A stretch of DNA of 23,609 nucleotides from an uncultured Chthonomonadaceae bacterium (GTDB lineage: Bacteria; Armatimonadota; Fimbriimonadia; Fimbriimonadales; Fimbriimonadaceae). A program made the translations under genes and the position numbers. Below the pieces are notes generated by a model. It was given only the letters and a program-made list of their open reading frames with translations. It was not told the origin of the DNA and ran no database searches. Positions 1 to 7,815 of this stretch are shown here, piece after piece (the stretch's first letter is position 1; each line of letters starts with the position of its first letter). The stretch spans positions 1 to 23,609 of the forward strand of contig CAMLDW010000031.1 in the NCBI GenBank assembly GCA_946479035.1, written 5' to 3'.

Positions 1-55
1 GCGCGACTTCGCGGCGTGGAAGGAGGTGTCGTTGGGGACGGACATCGAGGGGTGA
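1..55 (+). CDS. C-terminal fragment of an unidentified gene (partial)
   Basis: Reading from base 2, an open frame encodes RDFAAWKEVSLGTDIEG and stops at TGA 53-55. The composition looks like ordinary coding sequence, and no other gene claims this end of the window. Seventeen residues are too few to identify a family. It could also be chance reading of a non-coding edge. Confidence 0.35.
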   Translation, partial: RDFAAWKEVSLGTDIEG

Positions 56-56
56 T

Positions 57-84
57 TCAGGGTTTCGGGTCTCGGGTTTCGGAG
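57..84 (+). repeat. 7-bp tandem repeat (CGGGTYT units), left side of the S23-type cassette
   Basis: Three imperfect head-to-tail copies of a heptamer (AGGGTTT, CGGGTCT, CGGGTTT) are followed by CGGAGAG. The repeat lies just after the probable gene tail at 1-55 and 17 bp beyond the stop codon of the four-helix-bundle pseudogene. A matching array in the opposite orientation lies at 496-527. Confidence 0.6.
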
Positions 85-100
85 AGGCGCACAAGCTGGG

Positions 101-484
101 TCAATTGTCGTATTCTCCTCCATCCTCCCTAACGTAGTCGGATTGAAGCCGCTCGATCAGCTTGTTGAGAATCATCATCACGCGTTCTGACAAGAAGATG
201 AGCTCCTCATCGACGTCCAAGCCGATTCTTCTCGCGATGAGAAGTTGGGTCTTGACTTCAAAGACGCTTCCTCGAGCGTATCCGAGGTGCTTGAGATAGT
301 CTCCGCGTCCCAGCCTGCCATATCCCTCCGCAATGTTCGACGGAACGGAGGAGGCGGATCGCCGAAGTTGTGAGGTTAGGCCATACCTCTCGTCTTCTGG
401 AAAACGTCTTGTTGCCTAATAGACAGACTCGGCAAGTTCCATTGCTCTCTGCCAGGCCTCTAGCTTTTCAAATCCCTCTGCCAA
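101..484 (-). pseudogene. Four-helix-bundle protein (S23 / 23S rRNA intervening-sequence family), interrupted by one in-frame stop
   Basis: Read on the minus strand from TTG 484-482, the frame gives an N-terminus LAEGFEKLEAWQRAMELAE. An amber codon TAG (418-416) follows at codon 23. The frame then stays open to TGA at 103-101, for 127 codons in all. After the stop it carries the family hallmark RRSASSVPSNIAEGYGR, followed by two more helices rich in Leu, Glu and Arg. The total length matches the family, which is usually about 115-130 residues. Members are small all-helical proteins of unsettled function, distantly related to the Avd accessory protein of diversity-generating retroelements. No reverse transcriptase is seen nearby. 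The stop sits where the family normally has a charged or polar residue after Val-Tyr, so a single base change explains it. No start codon just after the stop would rescue the protein. The TTG start is a guess based on where the family's N-terminus falls. Confidence 0.8.
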
Positions 485-495
485 TTTCCCCAACC

Positions 496-527
496 CCGAT
501 ACCCGACACCCGATACCCGGCTCTCGG
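496..527 (-). repeat. 7-bp tandem repeat (CGGGTRT units), right side of the S23-type cassette
   Basis: On the minus strand this reads CGGGTAT, CGGGTGT, CGGGTAT, CGGGG. It is the same kind of heptamer as at 57-84 but in the opposite orientation, so the two arrays point inward toward each other. It lies between the stop codon of the GH26-like gene (530-528) and the start of the S23-type pseudogene. Confidence 0.6.
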
Positions 528-1919
528 TCAGTGCAAGACCATCACGTTCGCGGACTTGGTACCCAGCAGCTTGTCGCCCTTCCAAGCCTCGACGCTGAAC
601 TTGTGCCAGCCTTCGGTGAGGCGCGTCGTGCCGATGGTGACATACCAGTGCTGCTTGCCCAGGCCCTCATAGAGCAGCTTTCTGTCGATCTTGAACACCA
701 TCTTTACGTCCGGGTCGGTGGTGCGGCACCAGGCGGAGAAGTCGAGCTTGCCCTGCACGACCTGGTCGTCGAGCAGCGGCATCGGCGCGAGCGGGACCGA
801 GGCCATCAGGTTGTCCGAACCGTCGACCGGCACGAAGCAGATCGAGGCGGAGAGGGCGCTGGTCGCGAACGGCGGCGCCTTTAGGAAGTACTCCGGCTCG
901 ATCACTTTGCGGTAGGCGGCGAGGACGTCGGGGTCCTGCGTGACCGCGTAGTTGTTGTTCAGCCGGTGCTCCAGCTCCAGGTTGTTGCCGTCGTAGTAGC
1001 TGATGCACTTGACGCGCGGGTACTTGCGCGGGAGTCCGGCGTAGAGCGCGTAGAGGTTGCGCTCCGCGAACTGGTTGACGGACTTCCTCTCGAGCGCGGA
1101 GTAGTGCGTCGTGCCGTACTCGCCGATCATGATCGGCTTGCGGGCGCTGTAGCGCTTGTACACGTAGTCGAGCATCTCCATCGGGTGGATCTGGCGCGCG
1201 GGCTTTTTCGGGTCCTGGTCGAAGAACGTGACGCTGTACATGTTCACGCCGACCCAGTCGACGTACTCGTCGCCGGGATAGTAGGAGTCGATCGGCGCGA
1301 CCGGCGTCGCGTAGGGGCACCAGACCATCGCGACGTTCGGCGCGATCTTCTTCATCGTGGAGGCGACGAGGCGGAACTTCTCCTTGTAGACCTTCGGGTC
1401 CTTGCCGTAGTCCACCCACGCGCCGTTCATCTCGCTGCCGTAGCGCAGGAGGATCTTCGCGCCGGTGTCGCGCATGTCCCTGGCGAGCTGTGCGAGGTAC
1501 TCGTCGTCGAGGACATATTGGATGCCTCGCGTCGGCTCGAGCGCGATGTGCACGATCTTTCCTTGCGTCGCGAGGTAGGAGACCCAGTCCTTGGGCAGCG
1601 GCCTGCCGTATCCCAGATAGAAGAAATAGGTCGAGTGCTTGGTGCCGACGACCTGCTCGAACTCTTCCGGCAATCTGCGAAAGCGCCCGATCGAGTCCTT
1701 GTATGTCTCTTTGAGGCTCGAGTCAAGGTCGATGAAGGCACCGAGGTAGCAGCCGTAGGCCGGCTCGTACTTCGCGTTCGTGAAGTTCGCCTGGACCTCT
1801 TCCAGCGTCGGTTTGCGGTCGAGGTAGAGGCCGAGTTGCAAGTCGTCCGCGCGCGCCCCTGCGACGGCTGACGCGACCGCCAAAAAGGCGGCAAGGCGGG
1901 TCGTCGGGGCTGCGGGCAT
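528..1919 (-). CDS. Secreted GH26-like glycoside hydrolase (beta-mannanase type)
   Basis: The 463-residue protein begins with a Sec signal peptide (MPAAPTTRLAAFLAVASAVAG, cleaved near ARA-DD). A GH26-like TIM barrel follows. The probable acid/base glutamate is in LLRYGSEMNGAW (about residue 163) and the probable nucleophile in PIMIGEYGTTH (about residue 267). The last 100 residues look like a beta-rich accessory domain. Family members cleave beta-1,4-mannans or related beta-glucans outside the cytoplasm. The exact substrate cannot be read here. The start is ATG 1919, although TTG 1922 directly before it is also in frame. The nhaA stop (1930-1928) lies only 8 bp upstream, so the gene is probably the last of the rocD-nhaA-GH26 operon. 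It has no strong ribosome binding site of its own, suggesting translational coupling. Assignment to GH26 rather than another clan GH-A family is fairly confident but not certain. Confidence 0.75.
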   Translation of the reverse strand: MPAAPTTRLAAFLAVASAVAGARADDLQLGLYLDRKPTLEEVQANFTNAKYEPAYGCYLGAFIDLDSSLKETYKDSIGRFRRLPEEFEQVVGTKHSTYFFYLGYGRPLPKDWVSYLATQGKIVHIALEPTRGIQYVLDDEYLAQLARDMRDTGAKILLRYGSEMNGAWVDYGKDPKVYKEKFRLVASTMKKIAPNVAMVWCPYATPVAPIDSYYPGDEYVDWVGVNMYSVTFFDQDPKKPARQIHPMEMLDYVYKRYSARKPIMIGEYGTTHYSALERKSVNQFAERNLYALYAGLPRKYPRVKCISYYDGNNLELEHRLNNNYAVTQDPDVLAAYRKVIEPEYFLKAPPFATSALSASICFVPVDGSDNLMASVPLAPMPLLDDQVVQGKLDFSAWCRTTDPDVKMVFKIDRKLLYEGLGKQHWYVTIGTTRLTEGWHKFSVEAWKGDKLLGTKSANVMVLH

Positions 1920-1927
1920 CAAAGGGT

Positions 1928-3151
1928 TTATACCATGTCCTTAGCTTCAACCGAAGGTGCGTCCGGCAAGGGCGCACAACGGCGCAAAAGCAGGGCGCCC
2001 ACCAGCCCAGAAAGCGCCGATCCGACCAGTATTCCGAGCTTTGCCGCGCTGCTGAGCGCACCTCCCGGGAAGGCGAGCCCGGCGATGAAGAGGGACATCG
2101 TGAACCCGATCCCGCCGAGAAACCCGACCGCGACGACCTGGCCCCAGCCGGTCGCGCTGGGGAGCGAGGCGACCTTTAAGCGGACGCTCAGCCAGGAGAA
2201 GAGCGATATGCCGACGACCTTGCCGACGAACAGCCCGAGCAGCACGCCGAGCGCGGCGCGCACGCTGGTCGCGTCGCCTTGCACGCCCGCGAGGACGACG
2301 CCCGCGTTGGCCAGCGCGAAGAGCGGCACGACGACGTAGTTGACCGGCGTGTGCAGGCTCTGCTCCAGGCGTTGCAGCGGCGGGTCTTCCCCTTCGTCCT
2401 TGGTCCGCGCGGGAATCGCCATTGCGAGCACCACGCCCGCGATGGCTGTGTGGACCCCCGATTGCAGGAACGCGGCCCACAGGACCACGCCTAACGCCAA
2501 GTACGGCCACAGGCTTTTGACACGAAGCAGGTTGAGGCCAGCAAGAAGACCGACGGCTCCGGCGCAGACAAGCAGCGCCTGGGTGTCGACCGAGCGCGTA
2601 TAGAAGAGCGCGACGACCAGCACCGCGCCCAGATCGTCCACGATCGCGAGGGCGGTGAGGAAGACCTTTAGCCCGAGCGGCACTCGCGCACCGAACAGCG
2701 AAAGGACCCCGAGCGAGAACGCGATGTCGGTCGCCATCGGCACCCCCCAGCCCCGCGACTGCGGCTGGCCGGGGTTGAGCGCCAGGAACACGAGCGCCGG
2801 AACGAGCATCCCGCCGACCGCGGCGATGACGGGCAGAGCCGCGCTCTTCGCGCCCGAGAGCTCTCCGACCAAGAACTCGCGCTTGATCTCCAGCCCGACG
2901 AGCAGAAAGAACAGCGCCATGAGGCCGTCGTTGACAGCGTGCAGCGCTTCGAAGACGTAATCTCTACCGCCGAGGCTGAACGAGAACTCGTTTCCCCACA
3001 GGGCGCCGTAGCTGGAGCCTAGTGGCGAGTTGGCCCAAACCAGCGCGACTAGCGTCGCGACGAGGAGCAGGGCGCCGCTCGAGGACTGCGACTGCACGAA
3101 CCGCGCAAGCGGTGCGATGACGCGACGGGCCCGCTCCTGTGCACCCCGCAT
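1928..3151 (-). CDS. nhaA: Na+/H+ antiporter NhaA
   Basis: The 407-residue polytopic inner-membrane protein exchanges internal Na+ (or Li+) for external protons for pH and sodium homeostasis. Hallmarks are visible in order: a first helix after SGALLLVATLVALVWANSP, the segment FFLLVGLEIKREFLVGEL, the discontinuous helix MATDIAFSLGVL, and the ion-binding pair LAIVDDLGAVLVVALFYT, equivalent to D163-D164 of the E. coli protein. Near the C-terminus the segment GFLGGIGFTMSLFIAGLAF matches the helix carrying the conserved lysine region; a lysine (AAKLGILVGSALSG) follows. The length is close to the usual 390 residues. ATG 3151 lies 4 bp after the rocD stop, with little room for a promoter, so it is probably cotranscribed with rocD and translationally coupled. 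Confidence 0.95.
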   Translation of the reverse strand: MRGAQERARRVIAPLARFVQSQSSSGALLLVATLVALVWANSPLGSSYGALWGNEFSFSLGGRDYVFEALHAVNDGLMALFFLLVGLEIKREFLVGELSGAKSAALPVIAAVGGMLVPALVFLALNPGQPQSRGWGVPMATDIAFSLGVLSLFGARVPLGLKVFLTALAIVDDLGAVLVVALFYTRSVDTQALLVCAGAVGLLAGLNLLRVKSLWPYLALGVVLWAAFLQSGVHTAIAGVVLAMAIPARTKDEGEDPPLQRLEQSLHTPVNYVVVPLFALANAGVVLAGVQGDATSVRAALGVLLGLFVGKVVGISLFSWLSVRLKVASLPSATGWGQVVAVGFLGGIGFTMSLFIAGLAFPGGALSSAAKLGILVGSALSGLVGALLLRRCAPLPDAPSVEAKDMV

Positions 3152-3155
3152 CGCT

Positions 3156-4427
3156 CTAACCGATTGTGGCGAGCGCCTTCTTCGTGCGCACGACGATCTC
3201 GTCGATCAAAGACTCTTCGACCATTAGTGGAGGTGCAAAGCGGTAAGTGCGCGAGCGGGTCTCCTTGGTGAGGACGCCGTTTGCGATGAACGCCTTGGTG
3301 AGCTTCTTCGTGTCGACCCCTGCTGCGACCTCCATGCCGACCAAGAGCCCTTTCCCGCGCACGTCGACAACCTTGGGATGGGCGATGTCGATGATCGCCT
3401 GCTTCAGTTGCGCTCCCAGCGCCGCGCTGCGGCCCGCGTAGTCGTGGACCTCCATCTCGGCAAGCCCGACCAGCGCAACGACGGAGCCGAGCGGGTTGCC
3501 GCCGAACGTGCTGCCGTGGTCGCCGGGGTGGAACACGTCCATGACTTCTTTTCGCCCGATCGCCGCAGAGACGGGCAGGAGCCCGCCGCCGAGCGGCTTC
3601 CCGACCGCCATCAGGTCCGGCTTTGCGTCCTCGTACTGCCACGCGAACCGCCGCCCCGTTCGGCAGAATCCCGTCTGGATCTCGTCCCAAACGAGCAGCG
3701 AGTTGTTCTGCGTGCAGAGCCTGCGTGCTTCGGCCATCCATCCTTCGGGCGGGACGATGATGCCGCCTTCAGCTTGGATCGGTTCGCACAGGAACGCCGC
3801 TGTGTTGGGCGTAAACGCTCCCCGCAGCGCTTCAAAGTCGCCGAACGGGACCATTCGAAAGCCCGGTGTGAATGGACCGAACCCTTCGCGGTACTGCGCT
3901 TCGGAGGAGAACCCGACGATCGTCGTCGTCCGGCCGTGGAAGTTGCCCTCGCAGACGATGATCTCGGCCTTGTCCGGTTCCGTGCCCTTTTTCGTGTACG
4001 CCCACTTGCGCGCGAGCTTGATGCACGTCTCGATCGCTTCTGCCCCCGTGTTCATCGGGCAGACCGCGTCCATCTCTGTGTACTCGGCGAGCGCCTTGAG
4101 GAAGAGCGCGACCTCGGAGGTGTAGTACGCGCGGCTAGTGAGCGCGATCTTTTTGATCTGCGCCTCCAGCGCCTTGACGACGGCGGGGTTGAGGTGGCCG
4201 TGCGCCACCGCGGAGTAAGCGCCGACGCAGTCGATGTACTCCTTGCCCGCGCCGTCCCAGACGCGCGCGCCGTCGCCGCGCACGATATTGACGGGCATGG
4301 GAGAGTAGTTGTGCGTGCCATACTGCTCGGCCATCGCGATGGACTGCTCGTCGGTGATGCGCTCGACGACGGACTGGACGCCGTTCTCCAGGATGTCGTG
4401 CCACAGGTCGGTCGAGATCCGCTTCAT
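3156..4427 (-). CDS. rocD: Ornithine aminotransferase (ornithine-oxo-acid transaminase), class III PLP enzyme
   Basis: The 423-residue cytoplasmic enzyme transfers the delta-amino group of ornithine to 2-oxoglutarate, giving glutamate semialdehyde in arginine/ornithine breakdown or proline formation. It carries the family signatures EYIDCVGAYSAVAHGHLNP, PMNTGAEAIETCIKLARKW, the cofactor aspartate in LLVWDEIQTGF (D248), and the Schiff-base lysine in LMAVGKPLGGGLLPVSA (K277). The frame is open further upstream to 4793, but similarity starts at MKRISTDLW, and that ATG sits just behind a TACAAT -10-like box (4439-4434). I therefore take 4427 as the start. Other class III aminotransferases such as acetylornithine aminotransferase are possible, but the AYSAVxxGH and MNTGAEAxET blocks favour RocD. 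Confidence 0.87.
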   Translation of the reverse strand: MKRISTDLWHDILENGVQSVVERITDEQSIAMAEQYGTHNYSPMPVNIVRGDGARVWDGAGKEYIDCVGAYSAVAHGHLNPAVVKALEAQIKKIALTSRAYYTSEVALFLKALAEYTEMDAVCPMNTGAEAIETCIKLARKWAYTKKGTEPDKAEIIVCEGNFHGRTTTIVGFSSEAQYREGFGPFTPGFRMVPFGDFEALRGAFTPNTAAFLCEPIQAEGGIIVPPEGWMAEARRLCTQNNSLLVWDEIQTGFCRTGRRFAWQYEDAKPDLMAVGKPLGGGLLPVSAAIGRKEVMDVFHPGDHGSTFGGNPLGSVVALVGLAEMEVHDYAGRSAALGAQLKQAIIDIAHPKVVDVRGKGLLVGMEVAAGVDTKKLTKAFIANGVLTKETRSRTYRFAPPLMVEESLIDEIVVRTKKALATIG

Positions 4428-4433
4428 GCGTCT

Positions 4434-4439
4434 ATTGTA
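4434..4439 (-). promoter_or_regulatory. Candidate -10 box of rocD, placed for a leaderless mRNA
   Basis: TACAAT on the minus strand ends 6 bases before ATG 4427. Transcription normally starts about 7 bases after the -10 box, so the start point would fall on the A of the ATG. No purine-rich ribosome binding site lies between. No good -35 match is seen at 16-18 bp. Confidence 0.45.
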
Positions 4440-4495
4440 GAGGACGTCGGCGCAGTCTTGCCGGGACAGACGAAAAGCGGCCTTGGCCCGCGAGC

Positions 4496-5290
4496 CTAGT
4501 TGTAGATGTCCTTCCGGACTGAGAACATTGGGCGCTTGAGTTGCGCGAAGAGCGTGCGCTTTGCGTGCCCGTCGGCCCAGAGCGTCGTAGAGGCATCGCG
4601 GTGCAGGAAGTTGAAGTGCTCCTTTAGGTAGTCGAGCCAGACGGGCGGGTTCTCCTCCCAGTCTACGCTCTGCAGGAAGTTGCAGAGCGGCACGCGCGCG
4701 TTGTGCTCCCATGCGATCAGCGTGGCGACAGGGTCTTCCATCATCGAGTCGCTGATCGCGCTCGCGTTGAGGATCCCGTTTGAGTCTGTCCACACCTCGT
4801 ATGCGCCCGGAGCGAACTCCTTCCCCGCCGCCTGCGGGTGGGTGATGTAGTAATCCGAAGGGGCCAACGTGTTAAAGTAATTGTATGCTAGCGCCATCTG
4901 CCAGTTGCGCGGCTGTTCGGGGCAGACTTTGATCTGCTCGTTCTTTATGTACGGGTCGATCATGCCCGTGCGGGGCCTGTTCACAGCCGGCTGGTTTACG
5001 TTGCCGTAGTATCCGTCGACCAATGGCCCGTTGTTGTCGTCGTAACCGATCCAGAACTGCTGCGGCGCGAAGCCCGGCTCCGGTACGTCGTTGCACGCCA
5101 CCGGCCAGTTGTCGTCGTAGTCGGACTTGTACATCATCATGGCCATGCCGATCTCGCGCATGTGGACGATGCACACGGTCTGCTTCGCGGACCTCTTGGC
5201 CTGGGCGAATACCGGGAACAGGATTGAGCACAGGATGGCGATGATCGTGATCACCACTAGCAGCTCGATCAGCGTGAACGCGCGCTTCAT
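4496..5290 (-). CDS. Type II secretion-style pseudopilin with H-X9-DG C-terminal motif
   Basis: The 264-residue protein starts MKRAFTLIELLVVITIIAIL, a class III prepilin leader cleaved by a PilD-type peptidase before FTLIE and followed by a hydrophobic helix that packs into a pilus-like fibre. The continuation SILFPVFAQAKRSAKQTVC and MREIGMAMMMYKSDYDDNW is the arrangement common in Armatimonadota and Planctomycetota. HRDASTTLWADGH near residue 245 is the H-X9-DG motif that defines this large paralogous group. Its members are probably envelope or secretion components of unknown individual role. A GGAG ribosome binding site lies 6 bases before ATG 5290. The upstream gene ends 46 bp away on the same strand, so the two may be cotranscribed. 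A CCGGGCCCGG palindrome sits in that gap. Confidence 0.9.
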   Translation of the reverse strand: MKRAFTLIELLVVITIIAILCSILFPVFAQAKRSAKQTVCIVHMREIGMAMMMYKSDYDDNWPVACNDVPEPGFAPQQFWIGYDDNNGPLVDGYYGNVNQPAVNRPRTGMIDPYIKNEQIKVCPEQPRNWQMALAYNYFNTLAPSDYYITHPQAAGKEFAPGAYEVWTDSNGILNASAISDSMMEDPVATLIAWEHNARVPLCNFLQSVDWEENPPVWLDYLKEHFNFLHRDASTTLWADGHAKRTLFAQLKRPMFSVRKDIYN

Positions 5291-5336
5291 AAACGGCTCC
5301 GGGCCCGGGAACTCTCCTTTAGGTTACGCCATCCGG

Positions 5337-6641
5337 CTAGGAAAGGTCCGCGGAAGTCGCTCCGGAACGCCTCCAAAACACGGTCAGGACGGCCAGTTCG
5401 CCCGCGACCTGCAAGGTCATGGCGACCCCAATGACCACCAGCCCGTCCGCCTGGGCCGCCACTCCCAGGACGAGCGCCGCCACGAGGGCGAGCACCCCGG
5501 CAGCGATGGCATAGAAGCGCGGCCCGGTCTTGTGGTGGGCCGTCAGGAGGCCGCGCACGAGGGACGCCTGGCTGTTCACCAGCGGGACGAGCACGCTCAC
5601 GAGCAGCGCGAACGCGGCGTGCCTCGCCACATCGATCGGTGAGTCGAGCACAGCGTTGAAGAGCCACGTAGCAGCGCCCGAAAAGTACGCGACAAGTATT
5701 GCGAGAAAGCAGGCGATCCCCACGCGGACGCAGAACCTCCCCAGCTCGACCCTGGCGCGCTCGTCCTGGTAGAGCGCGATCACGGTCTCTGGCAGAGCGA
5801 ACGTGATCGAGCGGAACATGAACACGACGCCCATCGCCAGCCCCCACGCAGCCAGCGCGCGCTTGCTGTCCGGCGAGCGGGCGAGCGCCGCAGAGACGAG
5901 CGGCATCGAAAGGATCATCGTCATCGTCGCCGCAGTCAGCGGAAAGTGGAACGCGCAGAGCTGCCGCATGGAGATCCCCACGTCCCTCTCTGTGCCGACC
6001 ATCGGATCGAGGTGCCGCCTGATCGTCGGGCGGGCGACGAACTGCGCGAACACCGATTCCGCGACGACGGAGAAAAGCAGGGCCCACGCCGCGACGGTCA
6101 AGCCGGGAAGGTCCGTCCACACGAAGAGCGCGATGCCGACGGCAAAGACGGAGGAGACGCGCACGAACGTGCCGATCCCGACCGGGCGCGTGTTGCCGTG
6201 GCGGATGAGGATGCCCTGGTGGAACCGCCTCCAACCGACGAACGACGCCCACGGGACCATGATCGCCATCGGTGTGCGCAGGACGAGCGCGACGTCGTGC
6301 GGCGCACCGATCAACCGCTCGACGACCACCCAGTACAGCGGCGTGAGCGCGACGACCGCCTGCACTGCCGCGGTCCAGAGCATCAGCAAGCCGGTGAATC
6401 GCCGCATGACCAGGTAGCTCGCGTGCGTGCGCGAAAGCGTCGTGGCGGTGGCGAGCAGGTCGATAACGGGCGACTCGATGAAGATCGCGAGCGAGACCAA
6501 TAGGTTGAGCCCCGCAAGGCCGACTACGCTGCCCGGGCGGCGAGAGATGAGGCCGGCCGTGATCGGCCCTTCCAGCGACATGAAGATCCACGACACGGCG
6601 AGCGGGAGGAAGAAGACGAAGATGCGCCGCTGGTCGATCAT
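5337..6641 (-). CDS. Polytopic membrane protein, MATE/ANKH-like (MOP exporter superfamily)
   Basis: The 434-residue product begins MIDQRRIFVFFLPLAVSWIF and alternates hydrophobic segments with short basic loops, about 12 predicted membrane helices in all. Segments such as MSLEGPITAGLISRRPG, FIESPVIDLLATATTLS and VPWASFVGWRRFHQGILIRHG resemble bacterial relatives of the eukaryotic ANKH transporter and of MATE/MVF flippases. Its cargo is unknown. I chose ATG 6641 because membrane-like sequence starts there. The frame is open to 6986, but the extra residues are basic and non-hydrophobic and overlap the divergent M28 gene. No strong ribosome binding site is visible. It shares the 109-bp intergenic region 6642-6750 with the M28 gene and lies 46 bp upstream of the pseudopilin gene. 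The superfamily call is inferred from overall character, not from one decisive motif. Confidence 0.65.
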   Translation of the reverse strand: MIDQRRIFVFFLPLAVSWIFMSLEGPITAGLISRRPGSVVGLAGLNLLVSLAIFIESPVIDLLATATTLSRTHASYLVMRRFTGLLMLWTAAVQAVVALTPLYWVVVERLIGAPHDVALVLRTPMAIMVPWASFVGWRRFHQGILIRHGNTRPVGIGTFVRVSSVFAVGIALFVWTDLPGLTVAAWALLFSVVAESVFAQFVARPTIRRHLDPMVGTERDVGISMRQLCAFHFPLTAATMTMILSMPLVSAALARSPDSKRALAAWGLAMGVVFMFRSITFALPETVIALYQDERARVELGRFCVRVGIACFLAILVAYFSGAATWLFNAVLDSPIDVARHAAFALLVSVLVPLVNSQASLVRGLLTAHHKTGPRFYAIAAGVLALVAALVLGVAAQADGLVVIGVAMTLQVAGELAVLTVFWRRSGATSADLS

Positions 6642-6735
6642 CGGCGCTTCGTGTGGGAGCCTCGCTGCCGCGCTCTCGAACGGAGGCTTACCGGCCGCGT
6701 CTTGGGACAAAGCGCTCCAAGGATACCGTTGCCGG

Positions 6736-6741
6736 TAGTAT
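6736..6741 (+). promoter_or_regulatory. Candidate -10 box of the M28 peptidase gene
   Basis: TAGTAT lies 9 bases before ATG 6751, so the expected transcription start is within two or three bases of the start codon. No ribosome binding site precedes the ATG. No convincing -35 box is seen at the right distance. Confidence 0.4.
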
Positions 6742-6750
6742 CGGCTAGTT

Positions 6751-7815
6751 ATGAAGCCCGTCCGACTCGTCGCACTCCTCTTGCTCGCCGCCGGTACCGC
6801 GACGTTCGCGGGCACCCAGTCCGCCCAGAGCGCTGCCGACTCAGTGAACGAGAACGTCCTGCGCGGGCACCTATCCTTCCTTGCCTCCGACGCGTTGGAA
6901 GGGCGAGGCACGCCTTCGCGCGGGCTGGACCTCGCGGCGGAGTACATCGCCGCCCAGTTTCGGATCGCGGGCCTCGAGCCCGTCAACGGGAGCTACTTCC
7001 AGCTCGCCCGCGACTCGCGCGCGAACAAGGAGGGCGAGCCGACAGTGAAAAACGTCGTCGGGCTCTTGAAGGGATCGGACCCTGCGCTCGCCGACACCTA
7101 TATCATCGTCTCGGCCCACTACGACCACTTAGGCATCCGGCCGAACGTGCAGGGCGACGACAAGCTCTTCAACGGCGCGAACGACGACGGCAGCGGCACC
7201 GTGAGCGTGGTCACGATCGCGCAATCGATCGCCAAGGCCGGTGTCAGGCCCAAGCGCAGCGTGCTCTTCATGTGCTTCTTCGGCGAGGAGCGCGGGCTGC
7301 TCGGCTCGAACTACTATGGCGACCACCCGCTCTTGCCGCTCGAGAAGACGGTCTGCAACCTGAACATCGAGATGGACGGGCGCACGAGGAAGTTCTCTGC
7401 GGCGCCGGACAAGCAGGGCGTGATCGAAGATTGGACCGGAAGGCTCGGCGTGACCGGTTACGACTACACCGACATGGGCGCGCGGCTGACTGCCTCGTGC
7501 AGGAAGGCTGGCATCGCCGCCGTGATGGACAAAGACGCGAGCGACCCGTTCTTCATGCGGTCGGACAACCGCGCGCTCGCCGCGCGAGGCATCCCCGCGC
7601 ACACGGTCAGCGTCGGGTACGAGGACCCGGAGTACCACCAGGCGAACGACGAGTGGCAGACGATCGACTACTCGAACATGACCAAGGTCGTGAAGGCTCT
7701 GGTCTTCGCCACGCTCGACCTGGCCAACGACTCCGCGACTCCCAAGTGGAACCCCGCCAAGGAGCAGGCGAAGCCGTACGCCGAAGCGTGGGCGAAGATG
7801 CACCCGAACGGTTAG
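6751..7815 (+). CDS. Secreted M28 family zinc aminopeptidase
   Basis: The 354-residue protein has a signal peptide (MKPVRLVALLLLAAGTATFAG). Then comes an M28 peptidase domain with co-catalytic zinc ligands in the usual order: H123 in SAHYDHLG, D145 in NGANDDGSGT, E179/E180 in FFGEERGLLGS, an acidic residue in NLNIEMDGR, and H296 in EYHQANDEWQTID. The segment HLSFLASDALEGRGTPSRG near the N-terminus is the common lead-in of bacterial secreted M28 enzymes. The role is probably N-terminal trimming of peptides outside the cytoplasm. The fourth metal position is Glu (E207) where most relatives have Asp, followed by an unusual Asp. It is transcribed divergently from the MATE/ANKH-like gene. Confidence 0.88.
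   Translation: MKPVRLVALLLLAAGTATFAGTQSAQSAADSVNENVLRGHLSFLASDALEGRGTPSRGLDLAAEYIAAQFRIAGLEPVNGSYFQLARDSRANKEGEPTVKNVVGLLKGSDPALADTYIIVSAHYDHLGIRPNVQGDDKLFNGANDDGSGTVSVVTIAQSIAKAGVRPKRSVLFMCFFGEERGLLGSNYYGDHPLLPLEKTVCNLNIEMDGRTRKFSAAPDKQGVIEDWTGRLGVTGYDYTDMGARLTASCRKAGIAAVMDKDASDPFFMRSDNRALAARGIPAHTVSVGYEDPEYHQANDEWQTIDYSNMTKVVKALVFATLDLANDSATPKWNPAKEQAKPYAEAWAKMHPNG

Noticed and set aside
101..484. A diversity-generating retroelement around the S23/Avd-like gene
   Set aside because: There is no reverse transcriptase, template repeat or variable repeat in the window.
966..1871. Plus-strand open frame (301 codons) opposite the GH26-like gene
   Set aside because: Antisense shadow of a recognised secreted enzyme; no domain or signal pattern.
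3378..4499. Long plus-strand open frame (373 codons) opposite rocD
   Set aside because: Antisense shadow; the residue mix is Arg/Asp/Val-rich and without motifs, while rocD on the other strand is unmistakable.
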